This document shows positions 45,315 to 57,239 of a stretch of DNA of 64,000 bases, in pieces. The stretch is taken from NCBI GenBank assembly GCA_030686995.1, contig CM060697.1, forward strand, positions 104,903,272 through 104,967,271. Direction: 5' to 3'. Origin of the DNA: Artemisia argyi. Lineage: Eukaryota; Streptophyta; Magnoliopsida; Asterales; Asteraceae. The notes below the pieces were generated by a model. The model was not told where the DNA came from, searched no databases, and was given only the letters and a program-made list of their open reading frames with translations. The stretch's first letter is position 1; every line of letters begins with the position of its first letter. Position numbers and translations under genes: made by a program.

Positions 45315-47497
45315 ATCTTTTAAGATTATTATCAACCTCAAAAAGTGGACGAGAAGAAAGTTGATGAACTTGAGAATGCATTGGTTACGATGGTGGTATA
45401 AGTGTGTAGAAGTGTCCCGGTGAAGTCTTAAGGTACGTACTTCGCTTGGTTGTTGTTCGGGCCTGTTTGTCATAGCTGCTGTTCTTGGTGACAATGCTTC
45501 TATGAGTTCATTTCGTGTTTGTTGATGAGGTACCATTACTACCTGATTATCAATTCTTGTGTTATTATCTTGTTGCACGAGTTGGTACTACAATATGATA
45601 TGAATATATACAACAATATTAAAGGTGTTTAGCAGTACTAAAATGGTTTCTATTTGATATATACACCTTTCTTAATACGCTTTGTTGAGATTTATAAAAC
45701 GATATTTTGAAGATGTTTTATATTAAAATATACGAGATTGCTTAAGTGATGAAACAAGTGTTTGAGATAACTTGTTTGAATAAGTATGCTTGTTTAGATG
45801 TGTTGTTACTTTACTGTTGCGAAGTAATTTAGTAACAAGAGTGTGTAGTGTAAATAAACATGCATGAAAATTCATATAGATATTGTGCAGACCATGGACT
45901 CTATGTGGAGAGATCCTAATTATGGACTAAGTGGTAATTGTGAAATATTTCATTCTAGTTGCTGAAGGGTACATGCACGACGGGATGTATCGATTAAGGC
46001 TCGCAGAGGAGCTTGGGTGTAACGGGGGTATAAAAATAAACAATGAGAGCTAAAGAGGCTGTATTTCTATGTGAATATTTTACTGTTGTAACATTTATTT
46101 GTATAAACTGTACCAAGTCATTTGTTTGTTTAATACCTTATTGAAATAGAGTTATGACAAATAACTGAATAAGCATTTGCAAAAGTTTTTGACAAATGTG
46201 TCACGTGCTTTTTTTGAAGAAGCTTACCATTAACAAACTGAAAGTTCATTTATTTCGATATATATTTGAAATTCCGGGAAATGCTATTAGACGTGGCATC
46301 TTGCTTGTTAGTGAGAAGTCGAGATTAATGACGTGAACTTTTGGATAGTTGACATGGTTTAACTAAATAAATCCATTCACGAGGCTATCCAAACGATTAG
46401 TAGAAGTTCAATTAATCAAAGAGGCAAGTAGGTCGTAGGTCGATCTGTTGTGATTACCATTCGAATATTGGCTGCCAAATGGTGGGGGTATTTGTTGTGT
46501 GCTACAAAATTCTTTGGCTACCAGTGCCGTGTTGTAATCAAGTTATACCTATAATAATTCGGATTGTGTTGTACTAACATGATGACTAGTTTCATGGTGT
46601 GCATGAAACAGATACATGTTTTCGCTTCATGTAGGAAGTTGAACTTCTTGAAGCTGTGCTTTCACTTTGTGTAGGAAGTTGAACCTAAGCTAAACTCACT
46701 GCCTTGTTGTGGCAATTGAAGAGATTATGTGAAATAAGATTTACTACCTCAAAATTCCATGGTGGTGGAACTTATAAACAAATATTTGAGAATGGCCATT
46801 ACTGATATGTTTGTCAAGCGATCTAGAAATTTGACTTTGACACTACTAAGCCTCTGACGAGAGACTTGGTGAGTGTTTTGTGACTGACAAGTGGTGCGTA
46901 GACTTGTCAATATCTCCATTAAGCCTCTGACGAGAGACTTATAGAGAGTTGCTAGAGGCATGGGTTTGAAACCATTGAGAATCAGTTAGTGATGGAAACC
47001 CAACTTGATTGTAGTGCTCCTACATTACAGGTGTAATGGGTATTAACGAAGTCATTAATTGGTAGAAGGTGCTATCGACAGATTAACCCTTGCATAGCTA
47101 AGATATATAGCACGGCGTTGCCGAGAAAGGATGAGATTCTTCTCTTAACAAAGCTTTTGAGGCGTCTTGGCAACGAAGACGTTAGAGTAGCTTTGCCTAT
47201 ATGACCTAAAGGTGGTGCCGCCTTGAATGGAGAGTTGTGGTTTCTTTCTTAGAGGGTTACGAAACAGGATTCAAGCGCATGGCCATATTCGCGCTCAGTG
47301 AGAAAACAACGGTCACGATAAGAAGTGTGTATAAGTATGTCACTGAAATTAACAGGTTCTTGGTTTAATTCCTTAGGTCACCATTGAATCGATTTCAATT
47401 AATTTTCCTACTTATATAATGCAAGGTTTAATCTTCGTGACACTTTGCGACATAACTTATCAGAGTGGTAGAAAACTATCCAACCTGGTGGGGGATT

Positions 47498-48210
47498 GTT
47501 GGATATTGAAGGTTGTAAAGTTTTTCTTTATTGGTTTAGTTGATTAAAACAATAATGGGTTATACTTTATATTTATTTGAGATGTAAATATAACTTTACG
47601 ATAGTGAATGTGGTGGGGATAAATAATATAAATTGCAGTTTATATTAAAGTAAGTGTGAAAGCAATGTGAAAGTAGGAGTTACAAGACCAAGTCTTTCAC
47701 ATTTGAAAGTCATGGGTTATTGTTCCATCTTTTACTCTTTCACATGCAAAGTTCATCCTCTTAAAATCTGAGGCAGTTATTTTGGTAGTGGGCAAGTTAC
47801 TTCACAAGCTTGTATGTATAAATAATGTATCCGTATCCTGAGTTGAGGGACATCAGAAAGTACACTACAAAAGGCTATATTTGCACATATCAAACACACC
47901 ACATTGTGTTCTCTACCACCATTGTTGTTTTTGTGTTTATTCGGTTGCTGTCGATAAAACACACGTGACTGCATCAAATCCTGGGGTTATACGATTGGAG
48001 ACTCGCAGCAACAAATACGAGTTCGTAATAACCTTAAAAGGACAGGGAATACCCGTGCAGTTTCGGTTCTTTTGTTTCCTTTTTTGCAGGTTATTGCTAC
48101 GGTTGTTACGGGCTATTTGAAGTGAATTCTTGCTGTTGTTTGTGGTTGTTTTCTTGCTGCTGTTATATATTCCAACAATCTTACTTCCTGTTGTTATATA
48201 TAATCCAACA
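47498..48210 (+). repeat. 3' LTR of the non-coding element
   Basis: 713 bp, nearly identical to 44601-45314. The open frames in both LTRs (for example the 79-codon MHISNTPHC... frame) are simply copies of each other and not evidence of coding. Confidence 0.95.
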
Positions 48211-48215
48211 TTATG

Positions 48216-48598
48216 TAGGTTTCGTGAAACCCATGACCATATAACAAACATAATACATTGCTATCGAATCCATTCCATTAAAACAAACACGCTCTAACGC
48301 TATGTTCTAGAGTATAATTTAGAAGGAAAAGTGAAAGGATAGTAAAGAAAACTAAAAAAAAATGGGTGTTCTAGAAAAATGTTTTGGTGGAGGGAGGAAA
48401 AGAAAGTGAAAGGAATCATATGCTTGTAAGCCCCACAACTTTCCTCTCACAAATGGGATGAAAGTGAAAGAAAACATTAGTCTTCATTTAAAATTAACAA
48501 ATAGCACTTGTTAGTTTTTTAATATTACCCCTTTTATAATTATCGTCCATTGTTGACTTTTGATTTTTTTATTTTTCAACTTTAACTTTAAATATTTT
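48216..48598. other. Intergenic, nothing recognised
   Basis: Purine-rich (gtgaaagga, ggaggaaaag) then AT-rich. No coding signal. Confidence 0.5.
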
Positions 48599-48783
48599 GG
48601 GTTAATATACAAATAAGTCATTAAAGCTTACGTGAAAGTTGTCTTAAATCACTAAACTTTCAAAGTTTCATCAAGGTTACTGAACTTATGAAACAATCAT
48701 TTTGAGAATACTGAACCTATATAAAAATATACGTAAACATCACTTAATTTGTAAAAACCCAAAATTTATGTTATTTAAAATAT

Positions 48784-48816
<33 letters not shown>

Positions 48817-48915
48817 CGTTCAAGTTACCCATGTAACACTGATGACAACTTTGAAACTTTAGTTACTTAGGACAGCTTTCGCGCAAACTTTAGTAACTTC
48901 TTTGTATAATAATCT
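48599..48915. mobile_element. Foldback MITE of MULE type, 317 bp
   Basis: Arms of about 80 bases: left gggttaatatacaaataagt...aaactttcaaagtt pairs with the right end, whose complement reads agattattatacaaagaagt...aaagtttcaaagtt. Direct flanks aaatatttt at 48590-48598 and 48916-48924 are a perfect 9-bp duplication, indicating Mutator-type transposition. An A33-type tract lies in the middle. Confidence 0.85.
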
Positions 48916-49002
48916 AAATATTTTTATTTATATTATATTTTTCATCAAGTAATATATAAAATAAACTAAAATATTTAAGGTTAAAATTAAAAAAACTAAA
49001 TA

Positions 49003-49046
<44 letters not shown>

Positions 49047-49884
49047 TTCAAGGTAATGTAAAAAAATGGATTAAGCTCATTTTAGTAATTTTTAGACCCC
49101 TCAATTTACTAAAATACCTGATACAGTTTAGGACTTGAAGCCACATTTGTGTTTATGTTTATTCTTTTGACCTACAAACAATCATATACCAAATCCAACA
49201 TTTTAGTTGTATCAAAAAGGACCAATATCGTCTTTTAGGGTAATGAGAAAAAATCAATTAAGCTCATTTTAGTGTTCTAATTCTTAAAGACTAATAGATA
49301 GGATTGTAAATGAACTATAAGTTCGATGATCTCAGGATGATTATTTTTATATGTTCTATGCTCGATAATGTTTTTTTTTTTTTTTTTTTTTTTACTTTCT
49401 ATTTAGTGTGTTAATAGGTGAATACGAAGAAATTGTTTAAGTATTTATGTAGGGTTTGTTTAATTAAATGTTCACGAACGAATGAGGCCTTTCAAGAAAG
49501 AATGTTATATATAAAGTGTCACCGGTTATGAGACATAATGCAATTAGTTATTTAAGATATTTTCTCATCTAAATACTTTTTTCTCTGTAAAAAATATGTG
49601 TACACATACATATAATTATTAACGAGACAAATTTTGGGGCCTTTAAAAATTTTGAGGCCCTGACGGTCGCCCACCTTGCACACCCTCAAAGACGGCTCTG
49701 ACCGTGTCGCAATACCCACGCCAATCCCATGTGGCACGACGCCAAATTGGTGTTTACCACACTAGAGGTACCAATGCAAACTCCAAGCCAAACTAATGGC
49801 GATGCGTTAAAGAGAGAAAGGTAACATTTTTTTTTTCAATTTAAATGGGTTTTAACAATGTGTGTGTTGAGTGCGTTTAGCTTT
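48916..49884. other. Intergenic, low complexity and one diverged repeat
   Basis: A tract at 48999-49042, T24 at 49370-49393. Phrases taatg.aaaaaa.tggattaagc and ctcattttagt occur at 49052-49090 and 49240-49275, indicating an old direct repeat. No gene. Confidence 0.5.
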
Positions 49885-50275
49885 TTTTATTGAATATAAA
49901 TGGCCTATTTGGTAGGCTAATATTTGGAGCTTTTTTGAAGCTGCAAGTTTTTTGTTATAAAAATAATCTCTTTCAAAACAAGTAGCTCTGTTTGGATATT
50001 TCAACTTCAAGCTTTTATTTTAAACAAGTAGCTTCAAAATGAAAAAAATGATTCAAGAAGCTTTTAAAATATTCAAAGTTGTGAAGACATAAAATTACTG
50101 TTAACAACTTATAATTACATTTAACAGCTAATTTACCAAACACTTTTATTGAAAAAAAAATACAGTTTGTAGCTCATGTTAACAGCTTTGTAGTTTACAA
50201 CTTACAACTTACAATTTACAGTTTAGAATATACAACTTACAGCTAATTTTGCCAAACATACAAGTTGGTATTTTT
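49885..50275. mobile_element. Possible inverted-repeat MITE
   Basis: The left end tttggtaggctaatatttgg roughly mirrors the right end, whose complement reads gtttggcaaaattagctgta. The interior is rich in aacttacaactt / agctt motifs. Typical of plant TTTGGYA-end MITEs, but no target duplication was settled. Confidence 0.35.
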
Positions 50276-51330
50276 GGTTTTTATTTATATGTTTTATGTA
50301 ATTTATATTTTTATTTAATGAATAAAAAATTAGTTGGTTTGAAAAAATGAAAAAAAAGAATATAAAATGGTAAGTTTTAAAAAGGGTGTTTTGGCTTGAA
50401 TAATTAGTGAAGGAGTATTTTGGTATTTGAAGTGAAAATAGAGAATGCTGAGATGGTTCTTTGGCTTGAGGCACTACACCTAGCGAGTAGGGTTCTTTCA
50501 TCGTGTGTTATATATATCATTGTGGACGTTTATTTATTTATTTTCATGTTATAGAAACTAGACAAATACCCGTGTATAAACAAATAATTATACTTGCGAA
50601 CTTGCGGTTTTGGTGTGATCTTTGATGTAACACTTAATGGTTCAATTGGTAGTCATTACGAGAGAAAAAAAAAATCTATAAGATAGAAACAAAAAATGAT
50701 AAAAGCTGAAGATTAAAAAATAATTAAATTATCAATTTAATGATAAATATTGTTATTAATTTTAATCAAGATTAAATTAGTAGTTGAACTTTACTCATTT
50801 TTTAAGTTGTTAAGTTTTAACAAAAGTTATTCGCTATTTATGTATAGTAGAGACATAGATTACCATAAAAATAAAAGTCTTCACTTTTATTTGTGTGTTT
50901 TTTAAGTCATAAAAAACAACCGTGTGTATTTTAAAATTAATAAACTATGTGTATTTTAAAAGTTGACATTTAAAATTGAGAAAATATGTATGTTTTAAAA
51001 GTTATCATTTAGTAAACGTGATATTCATATACCATGTTGTTTAAAAAGTTGACATTGTATTCATTTAATTTAAGTAAAACAATAAGATTAGTTTAAAAAT
51101 TTGTCATTTAATTTAAGAATTCTTCTCATTTGATCCTTACTCAAAACGGGTAAGGATTAAGTGAGAAGAAATCTTAAAATGAGAAAAATGAGAAATAAAT
51201 ATAATGACATATTTGAGATGAATCAACTTGAATTAGTTGTATAATAATTAGTTTCGAAAGTGATTAGTACTAGCAACAAATTTGACCCGCAGAGTGCGAA
51301 AAATATATCGGATTCTTCCAACTTGATGAA
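50276..51330. other. Intergenic; diverged dispersed repeat
   Basis: 50575-50770 is a diverged relative of the tandem unit at 17899-18470 (cttgcggtttt.gtgtg, aacactta..ggttcaa, tagtcatta). The rest is AT-rich without coding signal. Confidence 0.5.
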
Positions 51331-51360
51331 ATGCATCTAATATATATATATTAGATGCAT
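51331..51360. repeat. Perfect 30-bp palindrome
   Basis: atgcatctaa, five TA, ttagatgcat: exact self-complement, 1.9 kb upstream of the bZIP start codon. Could extrude as a cruciform; may be the remains of a small foldback element. Confidence 0.9.
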
Positions 51361-51599
51361 CTCTAATGTGTAATTATAGTTATTTGTCGTCCTTACTTAA
51401 AACAATAATACTAATTTTAAATTTCAAAAATAATACACTCTTTATACTCGGTAAGTAGCAGAGAGCCAGAGATACATACAGACGTGTAAAACTTGCTTTG
51501 TCAATGTTACAAAAAGGACCCTTGAAAAAACCAAGATAAAACAAATCAAAAACAGGTTGGTGTGTCCCCTTTTTACTGTACTTCTCCACATAGATTCCT

Positions 51600-51717
51600 T
51601 AATAATAAACCGAATGAATGAATGGTCCTTGTTTCTTCAATCATTTGATTTGAACTGAAAAAATTTATTAGGGCTTTTTTTCCTCCAAAAATTTGCATCG
51701 GTTAGGGTTTCTTAAAG
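51600..51717 (+). other. Probable first (5'-UTR) exon of the bZIP gene
   Basis: C/T-rich leader-like sequence ending in gggtttcttaaag before the donor GTAAAT at 51718. The start of transcription is not determined; the region 51360-51600 would be the core promoter. Confidence 0.5.
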
Positions 51718-53068
51718 GTAAATTCTTTGTTAATTTATTAAATTTATGGTTTTAATTTTCACAATCTTGATTGGTTACAGTTTTACTGCATAAAGTTTTA
51801 ATCTTTTTAGGTTAGTGATGAGTTTTAGGCTATAAATTGAAAAGGGTTTGTGTTGTTTTAAGTTCTTGATGAATTTTAGGGTTTAAATTTTGGTTAATTG
51901 TAGTATAACTGGTGATAAAGTTTGTTTTTTATAAGTTTTTGATCAGTTTTGGGGTCAATTTTGGTTAATTGTAATCTAATTGATAAAAAGTTGCATAAAG
52001 ATTGTGTCTTTTTATGTTATTGATCTATTCTAAGGTTTCATTTTGATAAATTGTAGTTCAATTAATAAAATCTTGTTATAGGGTTTTGATTTTGATTGAT
52101 CTTTTAGGTTTTTTGTTATGAAGTTAAAGTTTTATGCAATGCAAAGTTTTTTGACTTTTCCAAAGATGTGACGGGTGAAATGGTTGGTTAATTAATGTGA
52201 TGTATAATATTCTACTTAGGCATTTCAAAGAAATTTCAGCTAATATTATGACGGGTAACCTCTTTCGTAAAGAAGAAAAAAACTTACATTGCACAAAATT
52301 TTAAAGAAAAAATAAGTAGAATTAAATTGGCCTAAAGTTTAGAACCTTTTTGTGCCACCCTTTTTTTCAACTAATTGCAGTTCAATTGGTGAAAAATTGC
52401 ATAAAGTTTGTATCTTTAATATCCCTTATCAATTTTAGGCTATAACCTTGATTAATTGCAGTTTAATTGGTTAAAAATTGTATAAAGTATGTGTCTTTTT
52501 ATGTTTTTGATCAGTGTTACAGTTTAATTTGGGTTACCGCTCTTTAATTGTTGGAAAATTGCATAAAGTTTGTGTCTTTTATAGTTCTCGATCAGTTCTA
52601 GGTTTCATTCAAAGTTCTTGTATTTGATTTTAGGCTATACTGTTCAGTCAGAGCAATTATTAAGATTTTAGGGTTTGTTAAAGGTGATTTTTGTGGAAAA
52701 CACTTTTTACATTTATTATTTTCTTGCTAGTTTTTAGGATTTGCTGTTTTGTTTATCAGTTATCCAGAATAAAGGGGTTTAAGAGATATATATTGACTTT
52801 TGATTGACTAAATTCTGTACATAGTATTTACTATTTAGTTTAGATTATCTTAGAATATTTAAATTTATTTAATTTTATATTTTTTGCAAAATTTTAGGAT
52901 TTACAGCTTGTTTATCATATATGATATATCCGGGTTTTAAGACGCTTAATTGGCTAATATTTGTTTGTGATGATTTCTTGATTAGTTAAGGTTTACATGA
53001 TATAATATTTCAAGTGTTGATCTTTTGATGTATTTTGTTGAACTTATGAAGTGTTATTTCTGATCCAG
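51718..53068 (+). other. 5'-UTR intron of the bZIP gene with internal degenerate repeats
   Basis: Donor AAAG/GTAAAT at 51718, acceptor CTGATCCAG at 53068, T-rich throughout as expected of a plant intron. Inside, a unit of roughly 80-110 bases (ttgatcagtttta, taattgcagttt, aattgcataaagtttgtgtc) recurs about seven times, diverged, between 51770 and 52620. Confidence 0.6.
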
Positions 53069-53182
53069 GAAGAAGTGAAGTTGGTTGTAGGAATGAGCTA
53101 AAAGTTGTATCAAATTGAAAACTGTATTGTTTGAATTCAGTATCAGCGCAGTTTTTGTGTGGTTCTTCGAGTCCAGGTGGTA

Positions 53183-53989
53183 ATGGAGGACGGAGAACTT
53201 GATTTTTCAAATCACGAGATGTTTACTGATGCAAATATGACTAGTCTCCCTAGCAATGATTCGATGGATAGCTTCTTCGATGATATTTTCAAGGATACAC
53301 ACGCGTGTACCCATACCCATACTTGTAATCCACCAGGCCCTGATTCGTCTCATACTCACACATGTTACCATGTGCACACCAAAATTGTACCTGCCATGAG
53401 TGGTGATGATGATAAGACCCCTTCCGAGGACACTGCTGAGTCTTCAGACAAGAAAGGTAAGAAACGCCCGTTAGGGAATCGTGAAGCTGTAAGGAAGTAC
53501 CGTGAGAAAAAGAAGGCACGAGCTGCGTCTTTAGAAGATGAAGTTGTTAGATTGAGAGCTTTGAATCAACAATTAATGAAAAGAATTCAGAGTCAAGCTG
53601 GGTTAGAGACTGAGGTGGCAAGACTGAAGTGCTTGCTTGTGGATATTAGAGGGAGAATTGAAGGCGAAATTGGATCTTTTCCTTATCAGAAGCAGATGCC
53701 AGCTAATAATAACATAGTTAACCCTAACATGACTGGTGGGTACGTGATGAATCCTTGTAACATGCAGTGTGGCGATCAAGTGTATTGCCTTCATCCTGAG
53801 GTAGATGGAAAAGCAGGCGAAGATGCATCGATACATGATCCGGTTCTTAATGGCTGTGAGTTCGAGAATCTGCAATGCTTGGGGAACCAGAACTTTATGC
53901 TCAATGACTTTCCAGCTTGTGCAACTGAGGGCGGTTCCCTTGTAGCCAATCCTTCCGGCGGGAGAGCTAAAAGAAAAGGTAAAGAATAG
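53183..53989 (+). CDS. F-group bZIP transcription factor, zinc-deficiency type (bZIP19/bZIP23-like)
   Basis: The frame gives 268 residues from MEDGELDFSNHEMF, the usual start of these proteins; an ATG 8 codons upstream is ignored. Visible parts: SMDSFFDDIFKDTH, then the Cys/His zinc-sensor motif HACTHTHTC (40-48) and HTHTCYHVH (57-65). The bZIP basic region follows, NREAVRKYREKKKARA (99-114, N-x7-R intact), with a leucine zipper to about 155 and the conserved tail IRGRIEGEIGSFPYQK, MNPCNMQC and CEFENLQCLGNQ. Arabidopsis bZIP19/23 are nuclear activators of ZIP zinc-transporter genes under zinc shortage; zinc binding to the Cys/His motif represses them. No defects. The last codons (GKE-stop) probably run into an intron at 53979; see the exon at 56267. 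Confidence 0.93.
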   Translation: MEDGELDFSNHEMFTDANMTSLPSNDSMDSFFDDIFKDTHACTHTHTCNPPGPDSSHTHTCYHVHTKIVPAMSGDDDKTPSEDTAESSDKKGKKRPLGNREAVRKYREKKKARAASLEDEVVRLRALNQQLMKRIQSQAGLETEVARLKCLLVDIRGRIEGEIGSFPYQKQMPANNNIVNPNMTGGYVMNPCNMQCGDQVYCLHPEVDGKAGEDASIHDPVLNGCEFENLQCLGNQNFMLNDFPACATEGGSLVANPSGGRAKRKGKE

Positions 53990-56266
53990 TGACCAATTGT
54001 CCTTTTACATCAGTTATATGGTTTAACGTTGAAATGGTACTCTTTAGTTACTTTGTATGTATGGTTTACCTTAATTAGACATGGTTATCAAATATTTATG
54101 TTGACAATGTTTAGTGCACAAAACTTTATTTGCCATTCTTATAAGTGTTATTGAAGTAGAAGCTCAAAGGATTGCAGTCAAATATGGATTACCCAGTATA
54201 CAACTATACATGGTATATCTTTTCAGTTAGAAATTTTATACCCGTCAAGATATTACTCCGGTAAGCTTTGTAAGTCCACTAGGCTAGCACAATGAGTCTG
54301 ACTAACACTAGACATAAGACAAACTGGTTAGAGTGCTCTGAACATCGATTTGGTTAGGGCGGGAACCCATTATGGAATCAAGACACAATCGGCAGTCAAA
54401 AGAAATAATTTGCTTCTCGTTGCATCTAGCATTACTCTAGTTTTTGTACCTGAAGCGACATATTATCATTTGTTTTGGTATTAACTTAAATAGTTATCAG
54501 ATAAACATAAAAAGTAGAATGTGTTGTTTTGCTGTTAGCATATGCTAATGTTGCATTAGGACATGCTTGTAGATGAATGCTTTAATGCAAATTACCCTTG
54601 GAGTTGTCTTTATTTTTTAAGCTGAGACCAAGGGATATTGTGAAGGCGTCAGCATGATTTCCTTGCGCTAGTTATGTCCTATTGTGGATTTAAGAGGGTG
54701 TTTGGGATTATTTTACTTCAGAAATTTTAATCTAATCTACTTGTAATGGGTTTTAGGTTATATATGATGATAGAATAGTAATTTTAGTTTCATATCGAAG
54801 AAGCACTTTGAAATAGCTTATTGAAAAACTGCCTATTTTACCCCAAAAGAAGCATATAAGTAGCAGTTTGGATGATCCAAATCCATGAGCCACCTGTTGT
54901 TCTGAGCTGGTGTTGCAACTATTGTAATCTCTACCCTATGCTTTTGAGGCTAATTTGGTTAAAAATAATAGTAATAAAAAAATAAAAAATAAAAATAAAA
55001 TAAAATAAAAAATTGTTCTTTCGTCCTGTTGGCTTTGCGTCACTATTGGTTAAATTCTATAAATGTTGTGTAATAATGACAATTGAGAGATATATTCCCA
55101 CAGCAACTAGGTGATTAAAGTTATTGGAGCTACCTACTCCTGCTTTATGAGACTAGTTTGGTACAGGATTATATTCCCTCTACTATAACTAGGTGATCAC
55201 GAGAGGAGATTGCAGATGGTTATCAACCAAGAAGCTCATTTTGTATCTTCTGTAGTTTTGTGGTGAAAGAAACATAGCATGCTTTCCATGTGGTGAAAGT
55301 ACAGAGAAATATGTGATTCACAAGATTTTTTGAGTTGTGACTAGTGGGTGAAACAAGTAAGCTCGGATATTGATCTTATAGTGGGGAAATGATTTTGTAG
55401 GTGTCAGAATCTATTAATCCTGTGAATTTGGGTAGACGTAGTGCTTTAGAAATTGATAAGAATAGGATTGAGTTGAAATTATTATAGGAGATTAAGGGCC
55501 GTTGATAGGAGAAAAGAGAAGTTTTACCTAAATAATCATTGATGATCATCTGATGACATAAATACGAGAGCCTCATTAAGTGGATTTAGATTTAATTGAA
55601 GATCTTAACCGTTGTTTCGGCTTGAATGGTTCTGCTAAGAAATCAAAAGGTACTAAGTTGGGTGATTTTTGTAGAAAATTGCTTCTCTTACTGGGGGCAA
55701 GCTGTGTAGGCGGTTTAAATGCAAAACAATATTGAGGTTGAAAGCTCATTTAGTTGGATTGCTAGTGTCATGGGAATCTTATTGGGGCTATCGGTATATT
55801 TTTTATGGGAGTTGTGTCAAAGTCGCGCACACGTGGATTATTATCAATCCTTTCAATGGCATGATGTTTTGTATATTTTTTATTGGATCAGATGTACATT
55901 TATATACATCTGCATGTCTTGAATGTGTATATGGATATATCTGTTTTTGTCGGGTTGCAAATACAGATCCTGTTCAGTTATTGTATGCATTGAAAGTTGC
56001 TTGATGAAAATTAGACAAATATCTTCGATATTACTGATAAGAATACATGTTATAATTAGCAGTGTAGAATTTTTGCTTAGTTCCTAAAACACGCTTTCTC
56101 CATAATTACTCTTTGTTGTTTTCTAACTTATGTTTTGAACCAATTGTTATATAATATAACACATTCAATGAAAAAGTGCATATTTGATGTTTCTCGATAG
56201 ATCAACTTGATTTTTAAGACCCATTGTTTGTCACACTGATTGTGTATTGGTCTTGTTCTACTACAG
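53979..56266 (+). other. Probable last intron of the bZIP gene
   Basis: Donor AAAAG/GTAAAG at 53979 and acceptor TTCTACTACAG at 56266, preceded by a T-rich tract. 2.3 kb, AT-rich, with a few short frames without similarity. If retained, translation ends 3 codons later at 53989. Confidence 0.6.
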
Positions 56267-56286
56267 GTGCCCGTGCAGCTAAATGA
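56267..56286 (+). CDS. Probable terminal coding exon of the bZIP gene
   Basis: Joined in phase to exon 1, this adds Gly-Ala-Arg-Ala-Ala-Lys and a TGA, giving a C-terminus KRKGARAAK instead of KRKGKE. A basic-then-alanine end is what I remember for related proteins, which supports splicing, but I cannot check it. The 3' UTR would follow to about 56560. Confidence 0.55.
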
Positions 56287-56978
56287 AGTGTGAACTTGAC
56301 TGGAATAGAGAGATATCGTGCTGCTTGACATCTTGCGAGCGATATGCTATCATTCCGTGCTTCGGTTTTTGCACTTTTCTTGTTCTATCTTTCTAGTTTT
56401 GTGAGTATCGTTTTTGTTCTGTTTAGCCAAACACAATCGAAGAAATGCTTCTTGACGTGTGCTGATGTAATAATGTTTTTTATGAAGTTATAATGTTTAG
56501 GTGTTTTAAGGAAGTTTTTTTTATGAAGTTCAGATGATTAAATTTCTTCCCATCATCAGATCCTTGCATTACATAATCTTCATGTAGAATGTCTTTTTCT
56601 TTTTGCATAATCAGATCCATATGAGATTATGAGATGTCAACATATGTATTAGCACATACACGGTATATAGAGCATAAAATTTTCGATAATAATTTTGAGT
56701 TGCGCTCGTATAAGCTTGACCGCTACTCTTCAGATATTTTGAGCTTCTTTTCTATACTCGGGTCAAATTTGAGCATAAATGATCTCTAAATGTTTGACTT
56801 GTTTGCGCCCTTATCCTTCTGACTAGGGACGGAACTTAGTTGGGACCGGAAGGGGTCGTGGCCGCTCTAAAACTTTTAGTCACAAGTACATTTTTAACCT
56901 TTACATTTTGTAGTATAGTGTAAGCATTATTAGTAGGAATGTTAAATGAAAATGTAAATTGGCCTCCTAAAACAAATA
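56287..56978. other. bZIP 3' UTR and intergenic
   Basis: T-rich 3' UTR-like sequence with repeated tttttatgaagtt near 56476 and 56518. 56822-56940 is a gaccggaaggggtcgtggcc patch resembling a transposon end but without a partner. Confidence 0.45.
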
Positions 56979-57181
56979 CTACCTCCGTCCCATTTTAATT
57001 GTCCGTGGGCCCGAATTTGACCGTAAATATTTTTGTTTGTATTATATAACACTTGATGAAATTTATATCATTGAAAAGTTCGTTATCAATGATATAAATT
57101 TCATCAAGTGTTATATAATACAAACAAAAATATTTACGGTCAAATTCGGGCCCACGGACAATTAAAATGGGACGGAGGGAG
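56979..57181. mobile_element. Stowaway MITE (Tc1/mariner), near-perfect hairpin, 203 bp
   Basis: Starts CTACCTCCGTCCCATTTTAA and ends TTAAAATGGGACGGAGGGAG, flanked by TA (56977-56978, 57182-57183). The arms of about 97 bases are essentially perfect complements around a loop of about 9 bases (aaagttcgt). The CTCCCTCCGTCCC-type end is the classic plant Stowaway signature. Confidence 0.97.
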
Positions 57182-57239
57182 TACGTTACAGTTTGACCAT
57201 TCCAGTTAAACTTGTCAAGTTTTGTTTATGCTTTTACCA

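Larger units (their letters stand above)
44601..48210 (+). mobile_element. Complete non-coding LTR retrotransposon (LARD/TRIM-like), 3.6 kb
   Basis: LTRs at 44601-45314 and 47498-48210 begin TGTTGGATAT and end ATCCAACA, perfect mirrored termini, with a 5-bp target duplication ttatg (44596-44600, 48211-48215). A polypurine tract ggtgggggat abuts the 3' LTR. The 2.2-kb interior has no ORF above about 70 codons and no recognisable gag or pol. A primer-binding site is not obvious after the 5' LTR (atcttttaagattattatc). It must depend on another element's proteins. LTRs differ at about six positions by eye, so transposition was recent. Confidence 0.93.

Noticed and set aside
45285..45578. Minus-strand 97-codon ORF at the start of the non-coding LTR element
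   Set aside because: Crosses the LTR/internal junction, has no domain, and is antisense to the element.
53159..53182. Upstream ATG (MVLRVQVV) for the bZIP
   Set aside because: Family proteins begin with the MEDGELDF-type start at 53183; the upstream eight residues look like leader.
55719..56004. Hydrophobic small ORFs in the last bZIP intron
   Set aside because: Overlapping frames with no family similarity inside AT-rich intron sequence.
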